Notes: generated by a model from the sequence alone, not told the origin. A DNA stretch of 64,000 nucleotides from Brevibacillus thermoruber 423 (GCF_000454065.1 NZ_KE695656.1:906-64905); one strand, 5' to 3'. Positions 7,433 through 18,588 are shown, numbered from the stretch's first letter. Translations and numbers: made by a program.

Positions 7433-8167
7433 TCAATAGATGACCTCCCACATCGTCAGCCCTTTCGCGGGCGCCGTTTTTCCGGCCTGTTCCCGGTCCC
7501 TCGCCCGCAGAATCTCCTTTACCTCGTCCGGGTGGCGCTTGCCCTGGCCCACTTCCACCAGGGTGCCGACGATGATCCGCACCATGTTGTACAAAAACCC
7601 GTTGCCCCGGCAGACGACCCAAATCTCGCTGCCCGTCCGCTCCACGCGCAGGTCGTTCACAGTCCGCACCTTGTCCTCGACAAAGGTTTTGGCCGAACAA
7701 AACGACGTGAAGTCGTGCTCGCCGATCAGGTGAGCGGCAGCACGCCGCATCGCCTCCAGATCGAGCGGGTGGCGGATATGGTCGGCGTAGCGATGGCGGA
7801 AGACGTCGGGGACCGGTCGGTTGTCGATGCAGTAGCGGTACTCCTTGACCTTGACGTCGAAACGGGCGTGAAACGCCGGATCCGCCTCCTCCACCGAGCG
7901 GATGACGATGGAATCGGGGAGCTGATTGTTCAGCACAAACGCCCACTTGTCGATCGGAATGCCGCTGGCGGTATCGAAGTGGAAAACCTGGCCGCGGGCG
8001 TGGACGCCGGCGTCGGTCCGGCCGGAACCGACAATCTGGATCTCCTCTCCGGTGATCCGCCGCAGCGCGGCTTCGATCTCGCCCTGAACCGTAATCTGAT
8101 CGGGCTGTACCTGAAACCCGCTGTAATCCGTGCCGTCGTAGGCCACGACGCACTTCAAACGCCTCAT
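7433..8167 (-). CDS. truA: tRNA pseudouridine(38-40) synthase TruA
   Basis: 244 aa starting MRRLKCVVAYDGTDYSGFQVQ. The catalytic Asp is in the GSGRTDAGVHARGQV motif, and the NNQLPDSI and FHARFDVKVKEYRY segments are typical of TruA. It makes pseudouridine at tRNA positions 38-40. Its ATG overlaps the stop of ecfT by four bases (ATGA), so it is translationally coupled as the last gene of the ecfA1-ecfA2-ecfT-truA operon. Confidence 0.96.
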   Translation of the reverse strand: MRRLKCVVAYDGTDYSGFQVQPDQITVQGEIEAALRRITGEEIQIVGSGRTDAGVHARGQVFHFDTASGIPIDKWAFVLNNQLPDSIVIRSVEEADPAFHARFDVKVKEYRYCIDNRPVPDVFRHRYADHIRHPLDLEAMRRAAAHLIGEHDFTSFCSAKTFVEDKVRTVNDLRVERTGSEIWVVCRGNGFLYNMVRIIVGTLVEVGQGKRHPDEVKEILRARDREQAGKTAPAKGLTMWEVIY

Positions 8168-8961
8168 GTGCGCCACCATCCTATCACAAACGTAAGTGCA
8201 CAAGCCGCCGCGGCCACGCAGCCGTCCCGCCAGCTCCACTTCAGCCTGCGTAGACGCGTGCGCCCCACTCCCCCGCGATAGCCGCGCGCCTCCATCGCCA
8301 AAGCCAGCTCTTCTGCCCGGCGGAATGCGCCGACAAACAGCGGAATGACGATCGGCATCAGACTGCGGGCGCGGCGGACGAGGCTGCCCTCGGTCAAATT
8401 GGCCCCCCGGGCCGTCTGCGCCTTGATGATCTTGTCCGTCTCCTCCATCAGCGTGGGGATGAAGCGAAGCGCGATCGACATCATCAGGGCGATCTCATGC
8501 ACGGGAACGCCGATCCGGCCGGTGGGACCGAGCAGCCTCTCCAATCCTTCCGTCAGGTCAATCGGGGACGTCGTCAGCGTCAAGAGGGAGCTGATCAGCA
8601 CGAGCAGCGTCAGGCGAAGCGAGATGAACACCGCCTGGCGGACCCCCATTTCCTCCACGCTCAGCCATCCCCAGCGGAAGTAGACCTCTCCCCCCTTGGT
8701 GATCACGAGGTGCAGGACCACGGTAAAGAGGATCAGCAGCCAGATAGGGCGCAGGCTTTTCAAAATGTACGACAGCGACAGTCGGGACAACAGGACGCCT
8801 GCCAGCATGAAACCCACCAGGACGGCATAGGTGGCCGCGTTGTTGGCCCAAAAGACAAGCGCGGCGAACAGGATGACAAACAGCAGTTTGCTGCGGGGGT
8901 CGGTCTGGTGGAGAAACGATTGTCCCGGCACGTACTGGCCGATCGCAATGTGCTGCAGCAT
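8164..8961 (-). CDS. ecfT: ECF transporter transmembrane protein EcfT
   Basis: 265 aa with about five to six membrane segments and the two cytosolic Ala-Arg-Gly motifs (QTARGAN and MEARGYRG) that couple to the ATPases. EcfT is the shared membrane scaffold of group II energy-coupling factor transporters, which pair with various substrate-binding S proteins for vitamins and metals. No S component is encoded here, so the substrate is not defined. It lies 3 bp after ecfA2. Confidence 0.95.
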   Translation of the reverse strand: MLQHIAIGQYVPGQSFLHQTDPRSKLLFVILFAALVFWANNAATYAVLVGFMLAGVLLSRLSLSYILKSLRPIWLLILFTVVLHLVITKGGEVYFRWGWLSVEEMGVRQAVFISLRLTLLVLISSLLTLTTSPIDLTEGLERLLGPTGRIGVPVHEIALMMSIALRFIPTLMEETDKIIKAQTARGANLTEGSLVRRARSLMPIVIPLFVGAFRRAEELALAMEARGYRGGVGRTRLRRLKWSWRDGCVAAAACALTFVIGWWRT

Positions 8962-8964
8962 GGC

Positions 8965-9837
8965 CTATCGCTCCTTTGCCACGGACAGCCGCGCCAACAG
9001 ATGTTCGATCAGCGCTTCTTCCCGATACAGGGACGAAGGCAGCCGTTCCGTTTCCGGCAGCCGTTGATTCAATTGCGTGACCAGCGCCACTGTCTCCGGC
9101 ACGTCCAGCGCCAGCTCCCGCAGTCGGTCGGCGTGCGCGAACACCTCATCCGGGCTGCCTTCCAGCACCGCCCGTCCCTGTGCCATGACAATCAGCCGGT
9201 CGGCGTAGCGGGCCGCTTCTTCCATGCTGTGCGTGACCAGCACGGTGGTGAGCCGCTGTTCGCGATGAATCCGGTAAATGGCTTCCAAAATCGCCTTGCG
9301 CCCGGCGGGATCAAGCCCTGCCGTCGGTTCGTCCAAAATCAGCACCTTGGGCTGCATCGCCAATACGCCGGCAATCGCCACGCGCCGCATCTGCCCGCCG
9401 CTCAGATGAAACGGGGAGCGGTCCTTGACCGCTTCATAGTCAAGGCCGACGATCTCGAGCGCCTCCCGGACCCTAACCTCCACCAGCTCCGGCGGCATGT
9501 CAAAGTTGAGCGGCCCAAACGCCACATCCTTGGCGACCGTCTCTTCAAACAACTGGTGTTCCGGGTACTGAAAGACGAGGCCGATGTCGCGCCGGCGGGC
9601 ATGGGGCATTTTTTCCCGCGGGGTCACCTTTACGTCCCCCAGGGTGATCGTACCCGACGTCGGCTGCAGCAGACCGTTGAGGTGCTGGATCAGCGTGGAC
9701 TTGCCCGATCCCGTTTGGCCGATGATGCCCACAAACGAGCCCGCCGGAATGGTCAGCGAGACGTCGCGCAGCGCCGTCCGTTCAAACGGCGTTCCTCTGC
9801 CGTAGATGTGGCTTACCTGGTCAAAAGTAATCTGCAT
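8965..9837 (-). CDS. ecfA2: ECF transporter ATPase EcfA2
   Basis: 290 aa ABC ATPase with Walker A GQTGSGKST, signature LSGGQMRRVAIAG, Walker B VLILDEPTAGLDP and switch His in VLVTHSMEEA. The Q-T-G form of the P-loop and longer N-terminal region (GRGTPFERTALRDV) mark the EcfA2 subunit of the heterodimer. Its start overlaps the end of ecfA1 by 25 bp, which suggests coupled translation. Confidence 0.95.
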   Translation of the reverse strand: MQITFDQVSHIYGRGTPFERTALRDVSLTIPAGSFVGIIGQTGSGKSTLIQHLNGLLQPTSGTITLGDVKVTPREKMPHARRRDIGLVFQYPEHQLFEETVAKDVAFGPLNFDMPPELVEVRVREALEIVGLDYEAVKDRSPFHLSGGQMRRVAIAGVLAMQPKVLILDEPTAGLDPAGRKAILEAIYRIHREQRLTTVLVTHSMEEAARYADRLIVMAQGRAVLEGSPDEVFAHADRLRELALDVPETVALVTQLNQRLPETERLPSSLYREEALIEHLLARLSVAKER

Positions 9838-10664
9838 AAGTGCTCCACCAGCTCCTCTTGGTGCAGTACAAACGGAAGCTGTACTCCCTCGTCCGCCAGC
9901 GCGCGGCGAAGCCGGACGGCAAACGGCACGTCCAGGCCCAGTTCCTGCAGGCGCTCCGGCCGGGCAAACACCTCGGAAGGGGAACCGTCCAGCTCAATCC
10001 GCCCGCCGCTCATGACGATGACCCGATCGGAAAAGACGGCTTCTTCGGGAAAATGGGTGATATTCACCACCGTGATTCCCTCTTCCCGGTTGAGCCGGCG
10101 GGCCAACGCCAACACGTCACGCCGTCCCTGGGGATCCAGCATCGCTGTCGCCTCGTCCAGAATGAGCACGGATGGGCGCATCGCCATGATGCCGGCGATC
10201 GCCACGCGCTGCTTCTGACCGCCCGACAGGTGGTGGGGTTGGTCGTGCAGGTGGCGCTCCATCCCGACGGCCGCCAGCGCTTCGTCCACACGGCGGCGCA
10301 TCTCGTCCGGCGGCACGCCCATGTTCTCCAGGCCGAATGCCACATCGTCCTCCACAGTGGCCCCCACGATCTGATTGTCCGGATTTTGAAACACCATGCC
10401 GACGTGGCGGCGCACTTCCCAGAGCAGCTCGCCGTCCCTGGTGTCCATGCCGCTGACGATGACGGCTCCCTCGTTCGGGAGCAGCAGGCCGTTCGACAGT
10501 TTGGCCAGCGTCGACTTGCCCGATCCGTTGGGACCGAGGATGGAGACAAAGGTTCCTTTGGCAATCTCCAAGTCGATCCCGTTCAGCACCGGTACGGCCG
10601 CCCCTCCCTCGCCCTCGTAGGCAAAAGAGACGCCCTGGAAAGCCAGCAGTTGTTCCTCCTTCAT
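9813..10664 (-). CDS. ecfA1: ECF transporter ATPase EcfA1
   Basis: 283 aa with Walker A GPNGSGKST, signature LSGGQKQRVAIAG, Walker B VLILDEATAMLDP and switch His in VNITHFPEEA. It pairs with EcfA2 to energise EcfT. The ATG at 10664 has GGGAGG 12 nt upstream, a longish spacing; the open frame extends to 10721 without a better site. A terminator lies between rplQ and this gene, so it needs a promoter in that gap or readthrough. Confidence 0.94.
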   Translation of the reverse strand: MKEEQLLAFQGVSFAYEGEGGAAVPVLNGIDLEIAKGTFVSILGPNGSGKSTLAKLSNGLLLPNEGAVIVSGMDTRDGELLWEVRRHVGMVFQNPDNQIVGATVEDDVAFGLENMGVPPDEMRRRVDEALAAVGMERHLHDQPHHLSGGQKQRVAIAGIMAMRPSVLILDEATAMLDPQGRRDVLALARRLNREEGITVVNITHFPEEAVFSDRVIVMSGGRIELDGSPSEVFARPERLQELGLDVPFAVRLRRALADEGVQLPFVLHQEELVEHLCRLLLTR

Positions 10665-10708
10665 GAGGCGCTCACATCCTCCCAGCCTTGGACAGGGATT
10701 TGAACAAA

Positions 10709-10765
10709 GAAAAAAGGGCATGAATCAGAGTCCAGCCTAAGACCAGAGTCTGTCCCCACCCTTTT
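10709..10765 (-). terminator. Probable terminator of the alpha operon after rplQ
   Basis: Minus strand AAAAAGGG about 20 nt after the rplQ stop can pair with CCCTTTTTTC about 40 nt later, enclosing an imperfect GACTCTGG-type inner repeat, and it ends in a T tract. Stem is interrupted, so confidence is moderate. Confidence 0.55.
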
Positions 10766-10784
10766 TCACAATCTGAGTGTGCTA

Positions 10785-11144
10785 TTACACTAATTCGATG
10801 TACGCCATCGGTGCTGCGTCGCCGCGGCGAGGACCTGTCTTCAGGATACGGGTGTAACCGCCGTTGCGCTCTTTGTAACGAGGCGCGATCTCATCGAACA
10901 GCTTTTGAACCGCATCGCGGCCTTCTTCATTCGCCACTTCCTTGCGAACGAAAGCAGCGACTTGACGGCGAGCATGCAGGTCACCGCGCTTGGCCAGCGT
11001 AATCATTTGTTCAGCGATGGAGCGCAGTTCTTTTGCCTTCATCTCGGTGGTTTCAATGCGCTCGTTGATGATCAGGTCGGTTACCAAGTCGCGGAACAGC
11101 GCTTTGCGCGCCGCGCTACGACGACCCAATTTACGGTATGCCAT
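10785..11144 (-). CDS. rplQ: 50S ribosomal protein L17
   Basis: 119 aa, [20 protein letters not shown] at the N-terminus and the [25 protein letters not shown] ending family pattern. The frame is open to 11183, but AAAGGAGG before the ATG at 11144 fixes the start. L17 lies at the exit-tunnel side of the 50S subunit. It is the last gene of the alpha operon. Confidence 0.97.
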   Translation of the reverse strand: MAYRKLGRRSAARKALFRDLVTDLIINERIETTEMKAKELRSIAEQMITLAKRGDLHARRQVAAFVRKEVANEEGRDAVQKLFDEIAPRYKERNGGYTRILKTGPRRGDAAPMAYIELV

Positions 11145-11265
11145 GTTCTTACCTCCTTTTTCACGCTGGCACCGCTCAGCCATGGCTGGAGCGAAGCCAG
11201 ATCTGAAATCCCCTCTCCGGAGGGAATGTTCCGTGAGGACGGAGTCCAGGCGCTGTCAGCCTTCC

Positions 11266-12210
11266 CTAGTCGTCGCTGCGCAGGGACAAGCCCAACTCAG
11301 CCAGCTTTTCCTGCACTTCTTCCAGGGATTTGCGGCCCAAGTTGCGCACTTTCATCATGTCCTCTTCGGTCTTCTGCGTCAGCTCTTGCACGGTATTGAT
11401 ACCGGCACGCTTCAAGCAGTTGTAGGAACGGACAGAGAGATCGAGCTCTTCGATGGTCATCTCGAGCACTTTCTCTTTCTTGTCCTCTTCTTTTTCGACC
11501 ATGATTTCCGCATCTTTCGCCTCATCCGTCAGGCCGACAAACAGGTTGAGATGCTCCGTCATGATTTTGGCGCCGAGACTAACGGCTTCTTCCGGACTGA
11601 TGCTGCCGTTGGTCCATACTTCAAGCGTCAACTTGTCATAGTTGGTCATTTGCCCGACACGGGTATTTTCCACTTGATAGTTGACGCGCTTGATCGGCGT
11701 ATAAATCGAATCAATCGGAATCACACCGATCGGTTGGTCTTCCGATTTGTTACCATCTGCTTGAACATATCCACGTCCACGTCCAGCTGTCATACGAATG
11801 TGCAGACGACCGCCATTTGCTAACGTTGCGATATGAAGATCAGGGTTCAAGATCTCCACATCGCTGTCGGCGCGGATATCTCCCGCCTTGACGACGCCTT
11901 CGCCCTCTGCGTCAATCTCGATGACTTTTTCTTCATCGGAATGAATCTTCAGCGCCAGGCCCTTGATGTTCAGGATGATTTCCGTCACATCTTCCACAAC
12001 GCCTTCAACCGTAGAGAACTCGTGAAGGACCCCGTCAATTTGAACGGTGCGCACTGCCGCGCCTGGCAAAGACGAGAGGAGAATCCGTCTCAGCGAGTTG
12101 CCAAGAGTGGTGCCGTATCCGCGCTCCAGAGGTTCAACAACGAACTTCCCGTACGAGTTGTCGTCGCTTACTTCCACAACCTCGATTTTCGGTTTTTCTA
12201 TTTCTATCAT
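11266..12210 (-). CDS. rpoA: DNA-directed RNA polymerase subunit alpha
   Basis: 314 aa, normal length. The N-terminal assembly domain ([20 protein letters not shown] motif, about residues 28-47) is joined by an acidic linker (about 227-245) to the C-terminal domain with helix-hairpin-helix segments ([25 protein letters not shown]) that bind UP elements and activators. Alpha dimers seed polymerase assembly. A 155-bp leader with a strong nested hairpin precedes it. Confidence 0.98.
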   Translation of the reverse strand: MIEIEKPKIEVVEVSDDNSYGKFVVEPLERGYGTTLGNSLRRILLSSLPGAAVRTVQIDGVLHEFSTVEGVVEDVTEIILNIKGLALKIHSDEEKVIEIDAEGEGVVKAGDIRADSDVEILNPDLHIATLANGGRLHIRMTAGRGRGYVQADGNKSEDQPIGVIPIDSIYTPIKRVNYQVENTRVGQMTNYDKLTLEVWTNGSISPEEAVSLGAKIMTEHLNLFVGLTDEAKDAEIMVEKEEDKKEKVLEMTIEELDLSVRSYNCLKRAGINTVQELTQKTEEDMMKVRNLGRKSLEEVQEKLAELGLSLRSDD

Positions 12211-12235
12211 TAAACAAACCCTCCTTCAAAACGTC

Positions 12236-12276
12236 GAAATTCTTGGGTGGGCCGATTCAGCCCACTCAGGAATTTC
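12236..12276 (-). promoter_or_regulatory. Nested hairpin in the rpoA leader
   Basis: On the minus strand GAAATTC and GTGGGC on one arm pair with GCCCAC and GAATTTC on the other, two stacked stems separated by a 4-nt internal loop, ending about 26 nt before the rpoA start. There is no T tract after it, so it is not a terminator. It may be a protein-binding, stability or processing element in the rpsK-rpoA gap. Confidence 0.45.
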
Positions 12277-12365
12277 CCCGGCGGTTTACCGTTTGCGTGC
12301 ATGACAAGCTATTGAATCAGAATTTACCATTCTAGTATGGACATGTTCTGAACGATATAAACCCG

Positions 12366-12767
12366 TTACACGCGGCGACGTTTTGGCGGACGGCAACCGT
12401 TGTGCGGAATCGGCGTCACGTCTTTGATCATGTTTACTTCCAGACCTGCTGCTTGCAGGGAACGGATCGCGGCTTCACGGCCAGCGCCCGGTCCTTTTAC
12501 CAGCACTTCGCAAGAACGCATGCCATGTTCCATTGCTACGCGCGCAGCGGCTTCGGCAGCCATTTGCGCAGCGAACGGCGTGCTCTTGCGGGAGCCCTTG
12601 AAGCCGAGGGCACCTGCACTGGACCAGGAAATTGCGTTGCCGTGCGGATCAGTGATGGTTACGATCGTGTTGTTAAACGTGGAGCGGATGTGAGCTACGC
12701 CGACTTCCACGTTTTTGCGATCACGACGACGGGTACGAGTAGCAGTCGCTTGTTTTCTTTTCGCCAT
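12366..12767 (-). CDS. rpsK: 30S ribosomal protein S11
   Basis: 133 aa with a basic N-terminal tail and core motifs [17 protein letters not shown] and [19 protein letters not shown], ending in the conserved [14 protein letters not shown] at 12767 has GGAGGG upstream. S11 forms part of the platform near the mRNA exit. It follows rpsM by 16 bp. Confidence 0.98.
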   Translation of the reverse strand: MAKRKQATATRTRRRDRKNVEVGVAHIRSTFNNTIVTITDPHGNAISWSSAGALGFKGSRKSTPFAAQMAAEAAARVAMEHGMRSCEVLVKGPGAGREAAIRSLQAAGLEVNMIKDVTPIPHNGCRPPKRRRV

Positions 12768-12783
12768 GTCCAATTACCCTCCT

Positions 12784-13152
12784 TTACTTCTTCTTGTTCG
12801 CTACAGTACGGCGCGGGCCTTTGCGCGTACGAGCGTTGGTTTTCGTGCGTTGACCGCGAACCGGCAGGCCACGGCGGTGACGGATGCCGCGGTAGCAGCC
12901 GATTTCCATCAGACGCTTGATGTTCAGGGAGATCTCACGACGAAGATCGCCTTCCACCTTCAGGTTTTTGTCGATGTAATCGCGCAGTTTGCTGACTTCT
13001 TCTTCTGTCAGGTCACGAACGCGAGTATCCGGATTTACGCCGGTAGCGGACAGAATTTTTTGGGACGTGGGACGGCCGATACCAAAGATGTAGGTAAGAG
13101 CGATTTCCACGCGCTTTTCGCGAGGCAAGTCAACGCCTGCAATACGTGCCAT
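12784..13152 (-). CDS. rpsM: 30S ribosomal protein S13
   Basis: 122 aa beginning [20 protein letters not shown], with [20 protein letters not shown] and a basic tail. S13 is in the head of the 30S subunit and contacts the P-site tRNA and bridges to the 50S. AAGGAGG precedes the start. Part of the infA-rpmJ-rpsM-rpsK-rpoA-rplQ run. Confidence 0.98.
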   Translation of the reverse strand: MARIAGVDLPREKRVEIALTYIFGIGRPTSQKILSATGVNPDTRVRDLTEEEVSKLRDYIDKNLKVEGDLRREISLNIKRLMEIGCYRGIRHRRGLPVRGQRTKTNARTRKGPRRTVANKKK

Positions 13153-13173
13153 GTGTCAAAAGCACCTCCTTGA

Positions 13174-13305
<132 letters not shown>

Positions 13306-13318
13306 CTAGGGGTTTCGC

Positions 13319-13537
13319 TTATTTGTAGCGGTACGTAATGCGTCCGCGTGTCAAGTCGTACGGCGACAGCTCAACCGTTACCTTATCCCCAGGCAGAATG
13401 CGGATAAAGTGCATGCGGATCTTTCCGGAGACGTGAGCGAGCACCTTGTGCCCATTCTCTAATTCTACCCGAAACATCGCATTCGGCAAAGGCTCGATTA
13501 CCGTACCTTCCACTTCAATCACATCGTCTTTTGCCAT
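13319..13537 (-). CDS. infA: Translation initiation factor IF-1
   Basis: 72 aa, exact usual length, a single S1/OB fold ([50 protein letters not shown]). IF-1 occupies the A site of the 30S subunit during initiation. Lies between map and rpmJ. Confidence 0.98.
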   Translation of the reverse strand: MAKDDVIEVEGTVIEPLPNAMFRVELENGHKVLAHVSGKIRMHFIRILPGDKVTVELSPYDLTRGRITYRYK

Positions 13538-13653
13538 GGCAAGCTCTCCTTTCCTCTGTCTTCAGTCAGACCATGAGTTTTGCGTTTGGCTCACACAACG
13601 AACTTAACGTCGACACGTTGGACGACAATTCCGAAGCGAACCCGGGGCTTCGG

Positions 13654-14400
13654 CTACGCCCGCGTTAAAATCTCATAGCCCTCTTCCGTAATCGCGATGG
13701 TGTGTTCAAAATGAGCACATTTTTTTCGATCCACTGTCACAACCGTCCAATTGTCCTCCAAAGTGCGGACATAACGTTCGCCGGCATTGACCATTGGTTC
13801 GACTGCCAACACCATTCCCGGTTTCAACCGTGGACCGCGTCCAGGCGGGCCGTAGTTGGGAACCTGGGGGTCTTCGTGCAAGTTTTGCCCGATCCCATGC
13901 CCCACATACTCGCGAACGAGCGTGAAGCCGGCAGCCTCTGCGTGGATCTGAATCGCGTGGGAAATGTCAGACAGCCGCGCACCGGGCATGGCTTTCTCCA
14001 GCCCCTTGTACAGCGACTCTTCCGTCACTCGCAGCAAACGCTGATCTTCTTCCGAAATGTTGCCGACCGGATACGTCCAAGCGGAGTCTCCATGATACCC
14101 TTGGAACTGGGCACCGATGTCGATGCTGATGATGTCTCCTTCTTGCAACGTCCGTTTTCCTGGGATCCCGTGTACGAGTTCTTCATTGACTGAAGTACAG
14201 ATACTTCCTGGAAAGCCACCGTAGCCTTTGAACGATGGAATGGCTCCCATGCTGCGGATAAAGGTTTCGGCGAGTTCGTCCAGTTGCTTTGTCGTCACGC
14301 CAGGCTTGATGGCCTTGGCCAGCTCTTGATGGGTGAGTGCGACGATCCGACCAGCTTCGCGCATAACCTCAAGCTCTGCTTTCGACTTCAGGATGATCAT
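13654..14400 (-). CDS. map: Methionine aminopeptidase, type I
   Basis: 248 aa. The dinuclear metal ligands are visible in order: D in ISIDIGAQ, D in [10 protein letters not shown] in [10 protein letters not shown] in MVLAVEPM and E in [10 protein letters not shown]. It removes the initiator methionine from nascent proteins. No N-terminal zinc finger, so it is the short type Ia form. ATG has AAGGGAGC before it and lies 6 bp after adk. Confidence 0.97.
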   Translation of the reverse strand: MIILKSKAELEVMREAGRIVALTHQELAKAIKPGVTTKQLDELAETFIRSMGAIPSFKGYGGFPGSICTSVNEELVHGIPGKRTLQEGDIISIDIGAQFQGYHGDSAWTYPVGNISEEDQRLLRVTEESLYKGLEKAMPGARLSDISHAIQIHAEAAGFTLVREYVGHGIGQNLHEDPQVPNYGPPGRGPRLKPGMVLAVEPMVNAGERYVRTLEDNWTVVTVDRKKCAHFEHTIAITEEGYEILTRA

Positions 14401-14406
14401 GCTCCC

Positions 14407-15081
<675 letters not shown>

Positions 15082-15136
15082 TCACCGCGCATCGCGCAGC
15101 CTCCGGTCGGCTGAAGAAAGCTTTTCAACACCTCGG

Positions 15137-16432
15137 TTACTTGATGAACCCTTGGTAGTGGCGCTTGATCATCTGGCTTTCGATCTGCTTCATCGTATCG
15201 AGCGCAACCCCGATCACGATCAAAAGCGACGTACCGCCGATGTAAATCGACTGCGGCAGGTTCGCCAGCTTGCTGAAGAAGAATGGCATGATGGAAATCA
15301 CCATCAGGAACAGAGCGCCCGCCAGTGTCAGACGGTTCAACGTACGGGTAATGTACACCTCGGTGTTTTTACCGGGTCGGATACCAGGAATGTAACCGCC
15401 ATTTTTCTTCATGTTCTCCGCCAGTTGTACAGGGTTGATCTGTACAAAGGTGTAGAAGTAGGTGAACCCGATAATCAAGAACGCGTAAAGCGTCATCCCA
15501 AACGGTGCGCTGGGTTGGAAATGCGTGTAAATCCAGTTGGCGATTCCCGTTCCGGATGGATCCACCCAGAACTGTGCAATGGTAGAGGGGAAAATCACCA
15601 GCGAGACGGCGAAGATGACCGGAATCACACCCGCCGAGTTAATCTTCAGCGGGATGTGCGTGGATTGACCACCGTACATTTTGCGGCCAACCACGCGTTT
15701 GGCGTACTGTACCGGAATCTTGCGCACACCTTGCTGCATGAAAATGACCCCGACAATAATGGCGATGATCACCAGCAGAATGAGCAGTACCTTCACGATA
15801 CTGAAGAACAAATTTTGGCTCGGATCGCTGAACTGGGACGTGTAAATCGTCGCGATGCCGGTCGGGATGTTGGCCACGATCCCGGCCACGATGATAATCG
15901 AAATCCCGTTGCCGATCCCTTTCTCCGTAATTTGTTCGCCCATCCACATCAGGAACGAGGTCCCTGCTGTAAGGGTGATGGCAATCAATGCGTAACTGCC
16001 AATGGACGTGTCTTTCAGCAAACCAGGCGCCATGTTGTTGAAGCCGATAGTCATCCCCACCGACTGGATGAGGGCGAGGACCACCGTGAAGTAACGGGTC
16101 ACCGTCGCGATCTTGCGGCGTCCCACTTCCCCTTCACGGGCCCACTGCGTAAACTTCGGCACCACATCCATGGACAGGAGCTGCATGATGATCGATGCCG
16201 TGATGTACGGCATGATCCCCATCGCAAAAATCGAGAAGTTTTGCAGCGCCCCGCCGGAGAAGGTGTTCAACAACCCCAGCAGATGGTTCGTGTTCTGCTG
16301 AAACAACTCGACATTCACGTTGGGGACAGGGACGAAGCTCCCGATTCGGAAGACGACCAGCATCATCAGTGTAAACAAAACCTTACGACGCAGGTCGCCT
16401 ATCTTAAAAATGTTAGTGAGCGAGGCTAACAT
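15137..16432 (-). CDS. secY: Protein translocase subunit SecY
   Basis: 431 aa with ten predicted membrane helices, the plug region after helix 1 and the conserved cytosolic loop TGIRPGKNTEVYITRTLNRL type sequence near residue 350. It forms the protein-conducting channel with SecE (44012-44257 here) and SecG. Its ATG overlaps the rplO stop (TAATG), so translation is coupled. Confidence 0.98.
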   Translation of the reverse strand: MLASLTNIFKIGDLRRKVLFTLMMLVVFRIGSFVPVPNVNVELFQQNTNHLLGLLNTFSGGALQNFSIFAMGIMPYITASIIMQLLSMDVVPKFTQWAREGEVGRRKIATVTRYFTVVLALIQSVGMTIGFNNMAPGLLKDTSIGSYALIAITLTAGTSFLMWMGEQITEKGIGNGISIIIVAGIVANIPTGIATIYTSQFSDPSQNLFFSIVKVLLILLVIIAIIVGVIFMQQGVRKIPVQYAKRVVGRKMYGGQSTHIPLKINSAGVIPVIFAVSLVIFPSTIAQFWVDPSGTGIANWIYTHFQPSAPFGMTLYAFLIIGFTYFYTFVQINPVQLAENMKKNGGYIPGIRPGKNTEVYITRTLNRLTLAGALFLMVISIMPFFFSKLANLPQSIYIGGTSLLIVIGVALDTMKQIESQMIKRHYQGFIK

Positions 16433-16872
16433 TAGATCACCTCGGCTGTTCCACCGACTTGAGCGATCTTCTCAGCAGCAGCAGCGGAGAACTTGTGAGC
16501 TTTTACGGTCAGCTTCACGTTCAGTTCGCCGTTGGCAAGAACTTTTACACCGTCACGCAGAGCGGAAATAACGCCGGTTTCTTTCAGCAGTTCAGGCGTC
16601 ACCACGGTGCCTTCTTCAAAACGGTTCAGCGCGTCCAGGCTCACAATCGCGTATTCCTTGCGAGAGATGTTGGTGAAACCGCGCTTAGGCAGACGACGGT
16701 ACAGCGGGTTTTGACCACCCTCGAAACCAGGGCGAACACCGCCGCCGGAACGGGCGTTTTGACCTTTGTGACCTTTGCCGGCGGTTTTGCCGGTACCGCT
16801 ACCGATACCGCGACCGACGCGCTTACGAGTGTGACGGGATCCTTCTGCAGGTTTCAGTTCATGCAATTTCAT
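16432..16872 (-). CDS. rplO: 50S ribosomal protein L15
   Basis: 146 aa beginning [20 protein letters not shown] and continuing with the Gly/Lys-rich rRNA-binding arm ([20 protein letters not shown]). AGGAGGTGCAAGGA precedes the ATG at 16872. Stop overlaps the secY start. Confidence 0.98.
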   Translation of the reverse strand: MKLHELKPAEGSRHTRKRVGRGIGSGTGKTAGKGHKGQNARSGGGVRPGFEGGQNPLYRRLPKRGFTNISRKEYAIVSLDALNRFEEGTVVTPELLKETGVISALRDGVKVLANGELNVKLTVKAHKFSAAAAEKIAQVGGTAEVI

Positions 16873-16905
16873 TCCTTGCACCTCCTAACCTTATGGAAAT
16901 GGTGA

Positions 16906-17091
16906 TTACGCTTCTACTTCTTTTACTTCAACCAGGTGCTTCACTTTGAAGATCATCCCGCGGATTGCCGGATTGTCTTCTTTCACAACGGTTTGGTGAA
17001 TTTTACGGAGACCCAGTGCTTTGACGGTATCCTTTTGATCGACGGTGCGGCCGATCAGACTGCGCTTGAGGGTGATTTGCAGTTTTGCCAT
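16906..17091 (-). CDS. rpmD: 50S ribosomal protein L30
   Basis: 61 aa, [20 protein letters not shown], the short bacterial L30. The ATG at 17091 is preferred over the ATG at 17097 since AAGGAGGG is 7 nt before it. Lies between rpsE and rplO. Confidence 0.97.
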   Translation of the reverse strand: MAKLQITLKRSLIGRTVDQKDTVKALGLRKIHQTVVKEDNPAIRGMIFKVKHLVEVKEVEA

Positions 17092-17107
17092 GTTCATTCC
17101 CTCCTTA

Positions 17108-17605
17108 TTAACCCAGCAACTCGTCAACAGTCTTACCGCGCAGTTTCGCGACTTCTTCCGCTGTTTTCAGGCGGCTGAGGCCTTCCAGCGTAGCGTTGAC
17201 CATGTTGATGGGGTTGTTGGAACCGAGAGACTTGCTCAATACGTCGCCTACACCAGCAAGCTCCAGTACCGCGCGGACAGGACCGCCGGCGATGACACCG
17301 GTACCTTCGGAAGCCGGCTTGATCAGCACTTTGCCGGAGCCGAACTGGCACAGGACTTCGTGCGGAATCGTCGTTCCTTTCAGCGGTACGCGGATCAGTT
17401 TTTTCTTAGCGTCTTCAATCGCCTTGCGAATGGCGTCCGGAACTTCCTGCGCTTTCCCCATACCGGCGCCTACATGACCGTTGCGGTCGCCGACAACAAC
17501 CAGGGCGCTGAAGCTCATGCGACGGCCACCCTTAACCGTTTTCGCGACGCGGTTAACGGCGACAACTTTTTCTTCCAGCTCTAATTTGCTAGGGTCGATA
17601 CGCAT
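17108..17605 (-). CDS. rpsE: 30S ribosomal protein S5
   Basis: 165 aa with the double-stranded RNA-binding N-terminal domain ([20 protein letters not shown]) and the C-terminal domain ([19 protein letters not shown]). It helps translational fidelity at the decoding site. The loop VKGGRR where spectinomycin resistance changes occur looks wild type. Confidence 0.98.
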   Translation of the reverse strand: MRIDPSKLELEEKVVAVNRVAKTVKGGRRMSFSALVVVGDRNGHVGAGMGKAQEVPDAIRKAIEDAKKKLIRVPLKGTTIPHEVLCQFGSGKVLIKPASEGTGVIAGGPVRAVLELAGVGDVLSKSLGSNNPINMVNATLEGLSRLKTAEEVAKLRGKTVDELLG

Positions 17606-17623
17606 TCCTTACCCTCCTTGTTG

Positions 17624-17986
17624 TTAGAATTGCAGGCCAGCTTCGCGAGCTGCTTCTGCCAGTGCTTTGATACGTCCATGATAAATGTAACCGCCACGGT
17701 CAAAGACCACTTCGGTCAGGCCTTTTTCCTTTGCGCGTTTTGCGATCAGTGTGCCGACTGCTGCAGCAGCTTCCACGTTTGCGCCGTTTTTCAGGCCCAG
17801 CTCTTTATCCAGCGAGGATGCGGCTGCCAGTGTGTGGCCGGCCACATCGTCAATCAGTTGAGCATAGATGTGCTTGGAAGAACGGAATACGTTCAGGCGC
17901 GGACGTGCGGCAGAACCTACGACGCGCTTGCGGATACGCAGATGACGTTTTTTCCGAGCTTTGTTTTTATCAGGTTTCGTAAACAT
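17624..17986 (-). CDS. rplR: 50S ribosomal protein L18
   Basis: 120 aa with a basic N-terminus ([19 protein letters not shown]) and the motif [26 protein letters not shown]18 binds 5S rRNA with L5. Lies between rplF and rpsE. Confidence 0.98.
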   Translation of the reverse strand: MFTKPDKNKARKKRHLRIRKRVVGSAARPRLNVFRSSKHIYAQLIDDVAGHTLAAASSLDKELGLKNGANVEAAAAVGTLIAKRAKEKGLTEVVFDRGGYIYHGRIKALAEAAREAGLQF

Positions 17987-18019
17987 TACGCGGCCTCCCT
18001 TCTCATGAAACTACGAAGC

Positions 18020-18556
18020 TTATTTACCCTTTTTGCCTTCTTTGCGGCGAACCACTTCATCGCTGTACTTGATCCCTTTGCCTTTGTACGGTTCAGGTTT
18101 GCGGATCGAGCGGATTTCGGCAGCAACCTGGCCTACGCGCTCCTTGTCGATGCCTTTTACCACCAGCGTGGTTTGGTTCGGTACTTCGATTTCGATCCCC
18201 TCTTCAGGAGTGATCTCTACCGGATGGGAGAAACCGAGAGAAAGCGTTACGCCCTTGCCGGACTTGGCGGCACGGTAACCGACACCCACCAGCTCCAGCG
18301 TACGGGAGAAGCCTTCGGATACGCCCGTTACCATGTTGGCGATCAGTGCACGCGTCGTACCGTGCAGGGAACGGTGCAGTTTGTTGTCGCTGGGACGTTC
18401 AACGATAACCTCGTTATCGCTGATGTTGATTTTCATATCCGGATGGAATTTACGAACAAGTGTACCCTTAGGGCCCTTTACCGTCAGCTCGGTACCGTTC
18501 AGAGTGAGGGTAACGCCTGCAGGGACCACGATCGGTTTTTTACCGACACGAGACAT
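18020..18556 (-). CDS. rplF: 50S ribosomal protein L6
   Basis: 178 aa, [20 protein letters not shown] at the start and the C-terminal signature [27 protein letters not shown] precedes the ATG at 18556. L6 is near the factor-binding site of the 50S subunit. Confidence 0.98.
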   Translation of the reverse strand: MSRVGKKPIVVPAGVTLTLNGTELTVKGPKGTLVRKFHPDMKINISDNEVIVERPSDNKLHRSLHGTTRALIANMVTGVSEGFSRTLELVGVGYRAAKSGKGVTLSLGFSHPVEITPEEGIEIEVPNQTTLVVKGIDKERVGQVAAEIRSIRKPEPYKGKGIKYSDEVVRRKEGKKGK

Positions 18557-18588
18557 GTGGTGCACCTCCTGTGCTTTTCAATCTGTAA

